From: Acidobacteriota bacterium
GTDB lineage: Bacteria > Acidobacteriota > Thermoanaerobaculia > Multivoradales > Multivoraceae
Direction of reading: 5' to 3'
Length of the DNA: 64,000 nucleotides
Assembly (NCBI GenBank): GCA_028875725.1
Contig: JAPPCR010000006.1
Coordinates: forward strand, 1,681,786 to 1,745,785
Part shown: piece by piece, positions 21,836 to 31,949 of the stretch
Layout: each line of letters opens with the position of its first letter
Numbering within the stretch: the first letter of the stretch is position 1
The notes under the pieces: model-generated
Told to the model about the DNA's origin: nothing
Database searches by the model: none
What the model saw: only the letters and a program-made list of their open reading frames with translations
Position numbers and translations under genes: made by a program

Positions 21836-23647
21836 CTACTCGGGGCTGGGCCGGCAGGCGTCGGGGAACGCCGCCACGTCGGTCATCGCCGGGGCGGGCG
21901 CTCCGGGATCCTTCATGTAGTGGCGGACCTTTCCGGTCACCGTGTCGGTCACCGTGATGTCGAGACCCACGTCCGTCGCCGAAGCCAGGTAGACCCAGAA
22001 GTGGCCGTTGAAGCCGCAACCGTTCAGCACCTTGATCAGCATCTCCCAGTTGTCCGGCTCGAAGAACCAGAACAACCCGGAGTCCGCCGTCCGCGGACGG
22101 GCCGTACGCGCCCGGCCCCGCCGCCCGTCAGACGTCGACCACTCCACCGCGACCTCGAAGCGAGCGTCGTCGAGGTGGAGCGTCGAAGAGGCCGCGGCGC
22201 CGGTGTTCACCGCCGCGGGACCATCGCCGCGCTGGGCGCCGCCGCCGGAGGGCGTCGAAGCGGCCGCCTGGGCTCGCCGGTCCGTGCAGCGGTCGCTGAA
22301 GGCGCGCGTGTCGGTGAAGGCGTCCGCTGGCCGGCCGGATTCCTTCTCGTACCGCCTGACCTCGCCGGTGACCGTGTCCGTAACCGAGATGCGGAGGCCG
22401 AGGTCGGTCGCCGAGGCGGCGAACACCCAGTCCGCGCCGTTGATCGCACAGCCGTCCAGGACCTTGACCAACGCCTCCCAGTTCTCCGCATCGTGGAACC
22501 AGAGAAGGCCGGAGTCGTTCGTGCCGGCGCGCGCCCCACGCGCCGGCAACAGCTCGCCTTCCGGGCTCTGCCAGGTGGCACGCACCTGGTAGCGGGAGTC
22601 CTGGAGGCAAAGCGTCTCGCCGTCCGGCTCGCACGTGCCAGCCGGGCTCGCGGCCTCGACCAGGAACACGCGCGACGCCGTGGACTCGGCGCCGGCGCCG
22701 CTGACCGTCAGGGTGACCTCGTAGAAGCCCGGCGAAGACCATGCGTGGCGGACCACCGGACCAGACGGCGCGCTGGCCGCGGGGACGTAGAAGTCCCACG
22801 ATCGCCGCGAGACGCTTCCGGAGGTCGTGTCCGTGAACGCTACCTCTTCGCCGGTCCGGACCCGGCAAAGTCCGTCCGTGCACGGCACGTCCACGTCGAA
22901 GGTCGCGTTGGGCGGTTGAGGCTCGGGTTCCGGCTCGGGGTCGGGCTCGGGGTCGGGTTCCGGCTCGGGTTCCGGCTCAGGCTCGGGTTCAGGTTCAGGC
23001 TCGGGATCGGGATCGGGGTCAGGCTCGGGATCGGGATCGGGGTCAGGCTCGGGTTCGGGATCGGGTTCCGGCTCGGGTTCAGGCTCAGGCTCAGGCTCGG
23101 GGTCAGGCTCGGGCTCCGGCTCGGGATCAGGCTCGGGATCAGGAACGGGCGCGGGACCGGGCTCAGGATCGAATCCGGGGCAGGACATCCGCATGATGTG
23201 CCCAGGTTCCGGCGGCGGCTTCGACGTATCATTCAATGGCGCGATACTGGTGGCCTTCGCCGAGTCTCCGATCTCGTTGTTGCTGCCGATCCCCCTGACC
23301 TGTAGATCATAGGACTTGGTCACGTCCAGTGAGGCGTAGACCTGCTCGCAGCGGCTCGCCGGAACAAACGTACCTCCCGGAGTTCCCCCCGTTTCCGCGA
23401 TGAGCACCTCCCATTTCGCCACTTCGCCGCCCGTGGTTGCGGGCGTCCAGGTCATCCTGATGTAGCCGTGACGCGGACCGGCGACGACGGTTCCGGTCGG
23501 GGCGTCCGGACAACCGGACCCCGTGCAGCCACCTCCGACATCCGTGAGACTCGTCTGCGCGTTGACGCCGCCCGAAGCGAACAGCAGCGCGAGGGCCGCG
23601 AGCCACCGTAGACGACCCGCGGTTGTCTGCGAATCCAGGTCACACAT
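21836..23647 (-). CDS. Secreted FnIII/PKD protein with Glu/Asp-Pro linker and two C-terminal repeat domains
   Basis: Protein of 603 aa. Signal peptide 1-30 ([16 protein letters not shown]). A fibronectin-III-like domain lies at about 48-138. Residues 160-243 are almost wholly E-P and D-P dipeptides. A PKD-like domain spans 246-332 ([19 protein letters not shown]). Two copies of a roughly 110-residue domain occupy 345-454 and 489-598, each with D-S-G-L-x-W-F, N-W-E-x-L-x-K-V-L-x-G-C, S-A-T-D and V-T-D-T-V-T-G. It is probably extracellular or surface-bound with a rigid spacer. The start chosen gives the signal peptide and has GAGGGGC upstream. No catalytic motif seen; binding partner unknown. 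Confidence 0.8.
   Translation of the reverse strand: MCDLDSQTTAGRLRWLAALALLFASGGVNAQTSLTDVGGGCTGSGCPDAPTGTVVAGPRHGYIRMTWTPATTGGEVAKWEVLIAETGGTPGGTFVPASRCEQVYASLDVTKSYDLQVRGIGSNNEIGDSAKATSIAPLNDTSKPPPEPGHIMRMSCPGFDPEPGPAPVPDPEPDPEPEPEPDPEPEPEPEPEPEPDPEPEPDPDPDPEPDPDPDPEPEPEPEPEPEPEPEPDPEPDPEPEPEPQPPNATFDVDVPCTDGLCRVRTGEEVAFTDTTSGSVSRRSWDFYVPAASAPSGPVVRHAWSSPGFYEVTLTVSGAGAESTASRVFLVEAASPAGTCEPDGETLCLQDSRYQVRATWQSPEGELLPARGARAGTNDSGLLWFHDAENWEALVKVLDGCAINGADWVFAASATDLGLRISVTDTVTGEVRRYEKESGRPADAFTDTRAFSDRCTDRRAQAAASTPSGGGAQRGDGPAAVNTGAAASSTLHLDDARFEVAVEWSTSDGRRGRARTARPRTADSGLFWFFEPDNWEMLIKVLNGCGFNGHFWVYLASATDVGLDITVTDTVTGKVRHYMKDPGAPAPAMTDVAAFPDACRPSPE
22919..23170 (-). repeat. Coding hexamer repeat for a Glu-Pro/Asp-Pro tract
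   Basis: About 250 bp of imperfect 6-bp units, reading GGCTCG or GGATCG with variants on the forward strand, encode the E-P/D-P tract of the PKD protein. Such tracts change length easily by slippage, so copy number may differ between strains or be collapsed in assembly. The reading frame is preserved throughout. Confidence 0.9.
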
Positions 23648-23854
23648 CGACAGCCCCTCATAGCTGACTCTAGAGTGGATCGTCGACCCTGCGCATCTCC
23701 CGTTTTGGGGGTGAATGACGTTCGTGAATCCACCCAACAGATGGAGGAAGACAGCACAGGAGAACGAAGGGGGGTCCTCCCAGTTGGTAGCTCTCGAACG
23801 GTCGAAGAGAGCGTGGCGGCCCCGCCGCAGACGTGGTCAACGGCGGCCAGCGGC

Positions 23855-24766
23855 TCAGAACAGTTCGCGTACCCGGTTCTTCAACTCCGTCAATCGGTCC
23901 GCGGCGTCTCCTGCAGGTGCCGGCCAGACCACGCGACGAGCCTCGAGTTGCCGGTCCAGTCGATGCCAGAGTTCGGCGTTCTTGACCTGCGCCCCGGTCT
24001 TCGTGCGCCAGCGGTTGCGCTTCCACGAGTGGATCCAGAGGGAGGCGCCACGTCTCAGGTAGTCGCTGCCGGTGTAGACCGCAGCCGGCTGTCCCGCGGG
24101 TAGCTCGGAGAGCAGATCGAGAACGCAGGTGAGTTCCAGACGGTTCGGAGTCGTCTCCGAAGCGCTTCCCGTGCGCTGGTCCACGCCATCCGCGGTTTCC
24201 AGGTCGGCCGCCCACACGCCGCGGCCACGAACGCAACGGACCTTCAGGAAGATCCGCGCGCTGCCCGGCGGGATCTCGGCCTCGGAGTCGGGCTCGGCGG
24301 CAGCGCCACCGCCCCGAGCCGCGATCTCGGCGCTGGCCAGTTCGTCCACCCGTTCGTTCCACTCGTTGCCGGCATGACCCTTGACCCAGTGCCAGTGGAC
24401 GCGGTGGCGGCGGTTCAGGCCCTCCAGACGCCGCCACAGGTCGACGTTCTTGACCGCGCCCCCATCGCGACGCCGCCAGCCCTGAGCTCGCCAGCGAGCG
24501 AGCCAGGAGGTGATTCCCTGCCGGACATACTGGGAATCCGTGTAGAGATCGACCGCGCTCGGTTCTGAGAGGTTGGCAAGAGCGGAGATCGCCGCCTGGA
24601 GTTCCATGCGGTTGTTCGTGGTGCTGGGTGCGCCGCCCGCGAGTTCCCGGGGGTCGCCGCCCGGCTCGAGAATCACCGCCGCCCAGCCGCCCGGCCCGGG
24701 GTTCGGGCTGGCGCCGCCATCGGTATAGATGACAAGCGCCGGCCGCTCGGCGCGCTGTGCGGTCAC
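23855..24766 (-). CDS. rnhA: RNase HI with a degenerate second RNase H domain
   Basis: Protein of 303 aa, twice the usual RNase HI length. Residues 9-148 form a complete RNase HI: Asp16 (Y-T-D-G-G), Glu55 (N-R-M-E-L), Asp77 (Y-T-D-S-Q-Y), His131 (K-G-H-A-G-N) and Asp141 (R-V-D-E-L-A). It should cut the RNA strand of RNA-DNA hybrids. After an Ala/Glu-rich linker, residues 172-300 repeat the fold (N-R-L-E-L, Y-T-G-S-D-Y, K-T-G-A-Q-V-K-N-A-E-L-W), but only the Glu survives: the first Asp is absent, D-S-Q became G-S-D, and the last Asp is Thr. Start is GTG, with TACATT 10 nt before it. Confidence 0.9.
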   Translation of the reverse strand: MTAQRAERPALVIYTDGGASPNPGPGGWAAVILEPGGDPRELAGGAPSTTNNRMELQAAISALANLSEPSAVDLYTDSQYVRQGITSWLARWRAQGWRRRDGGAVKNVDLWRRLEGLNRRHRVHWHWVKGHAGNEWNERVDELASAEIAARGGGAAAEPDSEAEIPPGSARIFLKVRCVRGRGVWAADLETADGVDQRTGSASETTPNRLELTCVLDLLSELPAGQPAAVYTGSDYLRRGASLWIHSWKRNRWRTKTGAQVKNAELWHRLDRQLEARRVVWPAPAGDAADRLTELKNRVRELF

Positions 24767-24835
24767 GACGGCCTGGAATGTAGCAGCAGGACCGCGCCCG
24801 TACTTCCCGCCGCTGCGTCACTCGACGCGAGTTCA

Positions 24836-24841
24836 TAGACT
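24836..24841 (+). promoter_or_regulatory. Candidate -10 box (TAGACT), 8 nt before the start codon
   Basis: TAGACT ends eight bases before the ATG at 24850, with no Shine-Dalgarno sequence between. The same hexamer at the same distance precedes the gene at 44513. If it is a promoter, the transcript is leaderless. Confidence 0.45.
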
Positions 24842-24849
24842 CGGCAGCC

Positions 24850-27800
24850 ATGTTGCTCCCCCGCCCCTCAGCCATCCTTGCGCTCGCGGTAGCCGCCGCC
24901 ACAGCCGGTCCGACCTGGAGCCAGGACGAGCCCGACCCCTTCCAGGGGATCGAGTTTCGGCTCGTCGGCCCCAGCCGCGGCGGCCGGGTCACCGCAGTCG
25001 CCGGGCACACATCCCATCCCTACTCCTTCTACATGGGCTCGACCGGCGGGGGCGTCTGGCGCACCACGAACGCTGGCATCTCCTGGGAGAACCTGAGCGA
25101 CGCCTACTTCAAGGCCGGTTCCGTCGGCGCGGTGACCGTCGCCCCGAGTGACGCCAACGTGATCTACGTGGGGATGGGATCGGCCCAGCCCCGCGGCAAC
25201 GTGTCCATCGGCGACGGCGTGTACCGCTCCATCGACGCTGGCGAGAGCTGGCAGCACATCGGCTTGCCGCGGGCCGGCGCCATCAGCAAGGTCGAGGTGC
25301 ATCCGAACGACCCGAACGTGCTCTGGGTCGGCGTGCTCGGCCAGATCTTCGGCAGCAACCCGGAACGCGGCGTCTACCGCTCAACCGATGGCGGGGCAAC
25401 CTGGGAGCAGGTGCTCTACATCTCGGACGACGCCGGGATCGCCGACCTGGAGCTCGACCCCTTCAACCCCCGCGTCCTCTACGCTGCGGCCTGGCGGGTC
25501 GAGCGCAAGCCCTGGACCCTGATCGACGGCAGCGACGAGGGCGGCCTCTTCCGCTCGACGGACGGCGGCGACACCTGGGAACAGCTCGAGGGCGGCCTGC
25601 CCACCGGTGTGCTCGGCCGGATCGGCGTCTCCGCGTCGCCGGCGCGGCGCGGGCGTCTGTGGACGATCATCACCGCGGCGGAAGGCCGCGGCGGCATCTT
25701 CCGCTCCGAGGATCACGGCGACACCTGGAAGAAGGTGAGCGACGAGCCGGAACTGCTCACGCGCGGCTGGTACTACAGCCACATCGACGCCGACGCGGCC
25801 GATCCGAACACGGTCTGGGGCTCGAACGTCCGCTTCTTCCGGTCCGTCGACGCCGGGGCCACCTGGGAACGGGTGGGCACGCCGCACGCCGACAACCACG
25901 ACCTCTGGATCAACCCGGAGCACCCCCACATCATGGTGCAGGGGAACGACGGCGGCGCCAACGTGAGCGTGGACGGCGGCCGTTCCTGGTCGACCCAGAA
26001 CAACCAGCCGACCGCCGAGTTCTACCGGGTCACCGTCGACAACCAGTTCCCCTACCGCATCTACGGCGCCCAGCAGGACAACAGCACGATCTCCGTGCCG
26101 TCGCGGCCGATGCCCGAACTCACGCCGACCCAGCACTGGCACTCGGTGGCCGGCGCCGAGAGCGGGCACATTGCCGTCCACCCCGAGCAGCCCCACCTCG
26201 TCTACTCGGGCAACTACCTGGGCCGGATCGACCGCTACGACCACCGCAGCGGCACGGCCCGCAACATGATCCTCTACCCCCAGATGCAGGACGGCACGGC
26301 GCCGCGCGACCTGCGCTACCGCTTCCAGTGGAACGCGCCGATCCTCATCTCCCGGCACGATCCCGACGTCGTGTACCACACGTCGAACTACGTCCATCGC
26401 ACCCGCGACGGCGGCTGGACCTGGGAGACGATCTCGCCCGACCTGACGACCGACGACGACGAGAAGCAGGGAGTGCCCGGCGGCCCCGTACAGCACGACC
26501 ACACTGGCGTCGAGGTCTACAACACGATCTTCGCGCTCGCCGAGTCGCCGCACACGGCGGGCGAGATCTGGGCGGGCAGCGACGACGGCCGCATCCACGT
26601 CAGCCGGGACAACGGCGCCACTTGGGTCGACGTCACGCCGGCGGGAATGCCGGCCGACGGCACGGTCAACTCGATCGACGTTTCGCAACACGATCCGGGG
26701 CGCGTCTACGTCGGCGTCTATCGCTACCGGATGAACGACTACACGCCGTACATCTTCCGCACGGACGACGGCGGCGAAAGCTGGAGGACCCTGACCGATG
26801 GTCTGCCGGCCGACCATTTCGTGCGCGTCGTGCGTGAAGATCCAGAGGCCTCCGGCCTGCTTTTCGCCGGTACCGAGTTCGGACTCTACGCCTCCTTCGA
26901 CGGCGGGGATTCCTGGAGTTCGTTCCAGTTGAACCTGCCGCGGACGCCGATCACCGACCTGCTGATTCACGAGAGCGTCGGCAACCCGGACCTGGTCCTG
27001 GCGACTCAGGGCCGGAGCTTCTGGGTGCTCGACGACCTCGGCGCGGTGCGCGAACTCGCCGGAGAAGTCGCCGCCGGCACGGTGCGCGACGAGCCCCGGC
27101 TGTTCACCCCCGAGCCCACGGTCCGAATCGACCGGCCCGGCAGCGGCGGGGGCTTCACCAACGGCGCCTCGATCTGGTTCGACCTCCCGGAAGAGCCGGC
27201 GAGTCGGGTCGAACTGGTGATCTTCCCTGACGGCAGCGACAGGGTTCTGCGGCGCTTCGTGTCAGTGCCGGAAGGCGAAGAGATCGAGGGCGGCGAGAAA
27301 GAACGTCCACGGATCGAGTCCTTCGAGGCGAAGGCGGGACTCAACCGGGTTGTCTGGAACCTGCGCGGTCAGGCGCCCCACCTGGTCGAGGGGGCGATCA
27401 TGTCCCTGTCCTACACCGGGGGCCCCTATCTGCCGCCGGGGAGCTACCGGGCGACGCTGACGGTCGCCGGCAGCGCTGAAGCCGAGGCCGGCGACTGGTC
27501 GGACAGCCGGACCTTCGAAGTGCTCGCGGACCCGCGGCTCGAGGACATTTCCCGGGCCGATCTGGAGGAACAGTACGCCCTGCTCGACCAGTTGTCGGCA
27601 CGCTTGACGGCGATCCACGACGCGATCGGCGGCCTGCGCAGCGTCCGGGAACAGGCCGGAGCCCTCGAGGAACGCCTCGACGAGGCCGGCGTCCCGGAGC
27701 TGAGACCTGCCGTCGAGGCGATCCTGGAGCGCGCCGGGGAACTCGACGAGCGCCTGATCCAGTCGCGGAGCCGCGTCTCCCAGGACGCGCTGAACTTCCA

Positions 27801-28020
27801 GCCCCGGATCGACAACCAGTACGCGTACCTCTACACTCACGTCTTCGGCAACACCGCCCGGCCGACGGCCGGCGCGCGGCGTCGCCTTGAGGACCTCGAG
27901 GCCGAACTCCTGCCGATCCTCGAGGCCGTAGCCGAGTTGACCGGACCACAGCTTGCAGAACTGAACCGGCGAGCCCGGGAGCTGGCGATTCCCGCCGTCC
28001 AACCACCAGCCGGACGATAG
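24850..28020 (+). CDS. Secreted sortilin/VPS10-type BNR-repeat protein
   Basis: Protein of 1056 aa with a signal peptide (about 1-25, ending P-T-W-S-Q). The body is a multi-bladed propeller rich in Asp-box (BNR) motifs such as S-T-D-G-G-A-T-W, S-T-D-G-G-D-T-W, S-R-D-N-G-A-T-W and R-T-D-D-G-G-E-S-W. A C-terminal region of about 250 residues is helical (Q-Y-A-L-L-D-Q-L-S-A-R-L). This is the architecture of the VPS10/sortilin-related 'glycosyl hydrolase' proteins frequent in Acidobacteriota and Bacteroidota. Enzyme activity has not been established for that group, so I call only an exported beta-propeller. It is followed 26 nt later by the DUF5916 gene. Confidence 0.88.
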   Translation: MLLPRPSAILALAVAAATAGPTWSQDEPDPFQGIEFRLVGPSRGGRVTAVAGHTSHPYSFYMGSTGGGVWRTTNAGISWENLSDAYFKAGSVGAVTVAPSDANVIYVGMGSAQPRGNVSIGDGVYRSIDAGESWQHIGLPRAGAISKVEVHPNDPNVLWVGVLGQIFGSNPERGVYRSTDGGATWEQVLYISDDAGIADLELDPFNPRVLYAAAWRVERKPWTLIDGSDEGGLFRSTDGGDTWEQLEGGLPTGVLGRIGVSASPARRGRLWTIITAAEGRGGIFRSEDHGDTWKKVSDEPELLTRGWYYSHIDADAADPNTVWGSNVRFFRSVDAGATWERVGTPHADNHDLWINPEHPHIMVQGNDGGANVSVDGGRSWSTQNNQPTAEFYRVTVDNQFPYRIYGAQQDNSTISVPSRPMPELTPTQHWHSVAGAESGHIAVHPEQPHLVYSGNYLGRIDRYDHRSGTARNMILYPQMQDGTAPRDLRYRFQWNAPILISRHDPDVVYHTSNYVHRTRDGGWTWETISPDLTTDDDEKQGVPGGPVQHDHTGVEVYNTIFALAESPHTAGEIWAGSDDGRIHVSRDNGATWVDVTPAGMPADGTVNSIDVSQHDPGRVYVGVYRYRMNDYTPYIFRTDDGGESWRTLTDGLPADHFVRVVREDPEASGLLFAGTEFGLYASFDGGDSWSSFQLNLPRTPITDLLIHESVGNPDLVLATQGRSFWVLDDLGAVRELAGEVAAGTVRDEPRLFTPEPTVRIDRPGSGGGFTNGASIWFDLPEEPASRVELVIFPDGSDRVLRRFVSVPEGEEIEGGEKERPRIESFEAKAGLNRVVWNLRGQAPHLVEGAIMSLSYTGGPYLPPGSYRATLTVAGSAEAEAGDWSDSRTFEVLADPRLEDISRADLEEQYALLDQLSARLTAIHDAIGGLRSVREQAGALEERLDEAGVPELRPAVEAILERAGELDERLIQSRSRVSQDALNFQPRIDNQYAYLYTHVFGNTARPTAGARRRLEDLEAELLPILEAVAELTGPQLAELNRRARELAIPAVQPPAGR

Positions 28021-28046
28021 AACAAAACCCGCACCGCAATCGTTCG

Positions 28047-30260
28047 ATGCCGCGACAACACCTCCAGCGCGGCGCTATCGCGCTGATCGCCCTCCTTGCG
28101 GCCGGCGACGGCGTCGCGGCAGCGCAGGTCGAGACGCGAAGCGATCGCCCCCGGCTGCGCGCCCAGCGTCTCGCTGAGGCCCCCATGATCGACGGCGACG
28201 TGCTCGGCGAAGAGCTCTGGCTCGACGTCGACTACGGCACCGGCTTCCAACAGGTAGAGCCGTTCGAAGGTCAACCGGCGAGCGAACGCACCGAGGTGCG
28301 GGTGGCGTTCGACAGCGCCAACCTCTACATCGCAGTCATCTGTTTCGACCGTGACGCTTCCTCCCTGGCGATCTCGGACAGCCGCCGCGACGCCATGCTC
28401 CAGAACGAGGACAGCTTCCGGGTCGTTCTCGACACGTACGGCGACCGGCAGAACGGTTTCGTCTTCGGGACGAACATCGCGGGCATCCAGTACGACGGCC
28501 AGTTCACGAACCAGGGACGTGGCGGCGGTTCCTCCCGCAGCGGCAGTTCCGGCGGCGCCAATCTGGACTGGGACACCTCCTGGACAGTGCGGACGTCGAG
28601 CGGCGACTTCGGCTGGAGCGCGGAGATGGCGATTCCCTTCCGCAGTCTCCGGTACGGATCGGACCGCGCGGTCTGGGGCCTGAACTTCGAGCGCAACATC
28701 CGGCGCAAGAACGAGACCGCGTTCTGGGCCCACCTCGGCCGCCAGCACGACGTGTTCCGGGTGTCGGAAGCCGGGCACCTGGTCGGCGTGGAACCGCCGC
28801 GCCAGCGAAATCTGCAGTTGACTCCCTACGTCCTGAGCACGGGACGCGAGAACGTGGACGGCAGCGTCGATGACAGCGAAGTTGGCATGGACCTCAAGTA
28901 CAGCGTCACCCCGAGCCTCACGCTCGACGTGACCGTCAACACCGACTTCGCCCAAGTGGAGGCCGACGATCAGCAGATCAACCTGGACCGTTTCAGCCTG
29001 TTCTTCCCCGAGAAGCGACCCTTCTTCCTGGAGAACTCCGGCCTGTTCCGGGTCGGCAGCCGGTCCTCGTTCCGGGGCGGCACCGAACTCTTCTTCAGCC
29101 GCCGGATCGGCCTGAGCGGCGGCATGCCCGTGCCCATCCTCGGCGGCGCCCGCCTGTCCGGTAGGGCCGGTGGATTCAACGTCGGCTTCCTGAACATGCA
29201 GACCGACGGCATCGGGGACCTCCACGGCAACAACTTCACCGTGGCGCGGCTCGGCCGCGAGTACCGCAACCGGAGCCGGGCCGGCGTGCTGGTCGTGAAC
29301 CGCGAGGGCACCGGCTCGCTGGCGCCTGACGACGACTACAACCGGACCTTCGCCGTCGACGGCCAGGTCGGCATCGGCCAGTTCACGGACGTGTCGGGCT
29401 GGGCGGCCCGGACCGAAACCCCCGGCCTGACTGGCCGGGACCATGGTTTCGGCCTCGACGGCGGCTACAGTTCCCCGTTCTGGCGCTGGCGTCTCGGCTA
29501 TGCCGAGATCGGCGAGGACTTCAACCCCGAGGTCGGTTTCCTCAGCCGCTCCGGCTACCGCCAGTTCAACGGCTACATTCGGCGCCGCTTCCGCCCGGCC
29601 GGCGAGGGCCGTGTCAAGGAGTTCGGTCCGCGCGCCTTCTACGACGGCTTCTGGAACTTCGACGGTTACAAGGAAACCCAGCGCTACTCCGTCGGCGGCG
29701 AAGTCGAGTTCCGAAACGGCGCGCAGATCAGCCTCTCCGCCGGCGGCCGCTACGAGGGGCTGCTCGACCCCTTCACGCTCGCCGGCATCGTGCACGTACC
29801 CGCCGGGGAGTACGACGACCACGGCTTCTTCCTGTTCGGCAACACGAACCGGGGACGTGCCGTGAGCCTGTTCGTCAGAGTCCAGGGCGGGGGCTTCTTC
29901 GGCGGCGACCAGCTCGTACTGGATCCCTGGCTGAGCATCCGCCTCGGCGACTACCTGACATCCGAGCTGAGCTGGTCCTACAACGACATCGACCTCCCGA
30001 TGGGCGCCTTCAAGACCCACCTCGGCAGCCTGCGCGTCACGTACGCCTTCAGCACCAGTCTGCTCCTCCAGGCGCTGATCCAGTACAACGACCTGACCCA
30101 CAGCGTCAACACGAACGTTCGCTTCAGTTGGCTGAACGAGGCGAACCGGGGGCTCTTCGTCGTCTACAACGAGATCTCGGAGTTCGGTGTACTCGGCCTG
30201 GATACGCCGGACCGGAGCCTGGCCGTTAAGTTCAACCGCACTTTTGACGTCTTCCGCTAA
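28047..30260 (+). CDS. DUF5916 protein: carbohydrate-binding-like domain plus outer-membrane barrel
   Basis: Protein of 737 aa with a signal peptide (I-A-L-I-A-L-L-A-A-G-D-G-V-A-A-A). Residues about 35-210 match the CBM9-like sugar-binding domain (P-M-I-D-G-D-V-L-G-E-E-L-W, V-R-V-A-F-D-S-A-N-L-Y-I-A-V, F-G-T-N-I-A-G-I-Q-Y-D). The remainder follows the DUF5916 pattern: N-T-D-F-A-Q-V-E-A-D-D-Q-Q-I-N, then F-F-P-E-K-R-P-F-F-L-E-N, then alternating strands ending F-N-R-T-F-D-V-F-R. It is probably an outer-membrane barrel with a periplasmic binding domain. Role unknown. Co-directional with its neighbours. Confidence 0.88.
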   Translation: MPRQHLQRGAIALIALLAAGDGVAAAQVETRSDRPRLRAQRLAEAPMIDGDVLGEELWLDVDYGTGFQQVEPFEGQPASERTEVRVAFDSANLYIAVICFDRDASSLAISDSRRDAMLQNEDSFRVVLDTYGDRQNGFVFGTNIAGIQYDGQFTNQGRGGGSSRSGSSGGANLDWDTSWTVRTSSGDFGWSAEMAIPFRSLRYGSDRAVWGLNFERNIRRKNETAFWAHLGRQHDVFRVSEAGHLVGVEPPRQRNLQLTPYVLSTGRENVDGSVDDSEVGMDLKYSVTPSLTLDVTVNTDFAQVEADDQQINLDRFSLFFPEKRPFFLENSGLFRVGSRSSFRGGTELFFSRRIGLSGGMPVPILGGARLSGRAGGFNVGFLNMQTDGIGDLHGNNFTVARLGREYRNRSRAGVLVVNREGTGSLAPDDDYNRTFAVDGQVGIGQFTDVSGWAARTETPGLTGRDHGFGLDGGYSSPFWRWRLGYAEIGEDFNPEVGFLSRSGYRQFNGYIRRRFRPAGEGRVKEFGPRAFYDGFWNFDGYKETQRYSVGGEVEFRNGAQISLSAGGRYEGLLDPFTLAGIVHVPAGEYDDHGFFLFGNTNRGRAVSLFVRVQGGGFFGGDQLVLDPWLSIRLGDYLTSELSWSYNDIDLPMGAFKTHLGSLRVTYAFSTSLLLQALIQYNDLTHSVNTNVRFSWLNEANRGLFVVYNEISEFGVLGLDTPDRSLAVKFNRTFDVFR

Positions 30261-30270
30261 CGACCACTCC

Positions 30271-31911
30271 GTGTCCCCGCGGCTCGCCAGCGCCCACCGG
30301 CCAGGGCGCAGTGTTGTCATGGCGCGCCGGGGGATGGTGGCGACATCCCACCCCGCCGCCACCCTGGCCGGGCTCGACATGCTGCGGGCCGGTGGTTCGG
30401 CGATCGACGGCGCGGTCGCGGCCGCCGCGATGCTGGCGGTGGTCGAGCCGATGATGACCGGCATCGGCGGCGACGCCTTCCTGCTCTACTACTTGGCCGA
30501 TCCCGACGGCGGACGTGGCGAACTCCTGGGCCTCAACGGCAGCGGCCGCTCGCCGCTGGCCCTGGAGCGGAACGACATCACCGGCCCGGCGATCGATCCG
30601 GACACCTGGCCGGCAGTCACCGTCCCCGGCGCGGTCGATCTCTGGCAGACCGCACACCGGCGCCTCGGACGGCTTCGCTTCGCCGACCTGCTCGGTCCGG
30701 CGCTCGAAACGGCTGAAGCGGGCTTCCCCGTCAGTGAGCGCGTCCAGTCGATGTGGACGGCGTGCACGGAGCGACTGCGCCGCGATCCCGCGGCGACGGA
30801 GCACTACCTCCTCGACGGCGACGCGCCCGCACTCGGCGCGGTGTTCCGGTCTCACGCCCTCGCAAGATCGCTGCGGCAGATCGCGCAAGACGGCCGCGAC
30901 GCCTTCTACGAGGGTCCGATCGCCGAGGAGATCGTCCGCTACGCGCGCGCCACCGGCGGTTTCCTCCAGCTCGAGGACTTCCGGCGGCATCGCTCGACCT
31001 GGGTCGATCCGATCGGCACGCTGTACCGCGGCCGCGAGGTCTTCCAGTTGCCGCCCAACGGCCAGGGACTTGGCGTCCTGCTGATGCTGAACCTGCTGGA
31101 GAACTTCGACCTCGCCTCGATGGACGTGGCTGGAACCGAGTACACGCATCTCCTGGTCGAGTCGAAGAAGCTGGCCTACGCCGACCTCCACGCCCACGTC
31201 GGCGATCCGGAGAACAAGCCGCTTCGGGGCTCCGGAGGCGTTCCGCTGGCCGAGCTGCTCGATAAGGCCTACGCCCGCGAGCGCAGCCGCCTGATCGACC
31301 CCGGTCGGCCGGCCGACGGCCCCGCGCCCGGCGGGATCCCGACCGGCGCCGCCGCGGTGGGCTCCGACACGGTCTACCTGGCCGTCGTCGACGGCGACGG
31401 CAACGCCGCCTCCTTCATCAACTCCCTGTTCTCGCCCTTCGGAGCGGCAATCGCCGGCGGCGACACGGGCATCATGCTCCACTGCCGGGGCGCCGGCTTC
31501 ACCCTAGAACCCGGCCATCCCAACGAGTACCGCCCCGGCAAACGCCCCTTCCACACGATCATCCCCGGCATGGTTCTGGACCGGGGCCGGCTCGAGCTCT
31601 GCTACGGAGTGATGGGCGGTCCGTTCCAGCCCCAGGGCCACGTGCAGCTCCTGACCAACCACTACGATCACGGGCTTCCCCTCCAGGCGGCGATCGACCG
31701 GCCCCGGTGGCGCCACACGGCCGGCCTCGATCTTCTGTGCGAGCGAGGCATGGAGCCCGAAACCGTAGAGGGGCTCGCGGCGCTCGGCCACCGGGTACGC
31801 AACGCCGGCGGCGCCGAGTTCGGTGGCGCCCAGGCAATCAGGGTCGACCAGCACGGCACGCTTTACGGCGCCTCCGATCCGCGAAAGGACGGAGCGGCGC
31901 TCGGCTACTGA
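30271..31911 (+). CDS. Gamma-glutamyltransferase family (Ntn-hydrolase)
   Basis: Protein of about 546 aa from a GTG at 30271; an ATG at 30319 (M-A-R-R-G-M-V-A-T-S-H-P) would give 530 aa. Family homology begins around R-P-G-R-S-V-V-M, so the GTG is preferred. G-G-S-A-I-D-G-A-V-A-A-A-A-M and G-I-G-G-D-A-F-L are typical. The self-processing site is G-S-D-T-V-Y-L-A-V-V-D, where the Thr becomes the N-terminal nucleophile of the small subunit. The family cleaves gamma-glutamyl bonds such as those in glutathione. No signal peptide is visible, so it may be a cytoplasmic YwrD-like form. Confidence 0.88.
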   Translation: MSPRLASAHRPGRSVVMARRGMVATSHPAATLAGLDMLRAGGSAIDGAVAAAAMLAVVEPMMTGIGGDAFLLYYLADPDGGRGELLGLNGSGRSPLALERNDITGPAIDPDTWPAVTVPGAVDLWQTAHRRLGRLRFADLLGPALETAEAGFPVSERVQSMWTACTERLRRDPAATEHYLLDGDAPALGAVFRSHALARSLRQIAQDGRDAFYEGPIAEEIVRYARATGGFLQLEDFRRHRSTWVDPIGTLYRGREVFQLPPNGQGLGVLLMLNLLENFDLASMDVAGTEYTHLLVESKKLAYADLHAHVGDPENKPLRGSGGVPLAELLDKAYARERSRLIDPGRPADGPAPGGIPTGAAAVGSDTVYLAVVDGDGNAASFINSLFSPFGAAIAGGDTGIMLHCRGAGFTLEPGHPNEYRPGKRPFHTIIPGMVLDRGRLELCYGVMGGPFQPQGHVQLLTNHYDHGLPLQAAIDRPRWRHTAGLDLLCERGMEPETVEGLAALGHRVRNAGGAEFGGAQAIRVDQHGTLYGASDPRKDGAALGY

Positions 31912-31949
31912 CGGTCCGCGCGTCGCGACCGCCGTGCAAGACTCGCCGG

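Noticed and set aside
22919..23170. Possible CRISPR-like or minisatellite array
   Set aside because: The unit is 6 bp, in frame, and encodes E-P/D-P within one gene; there are no spacers.
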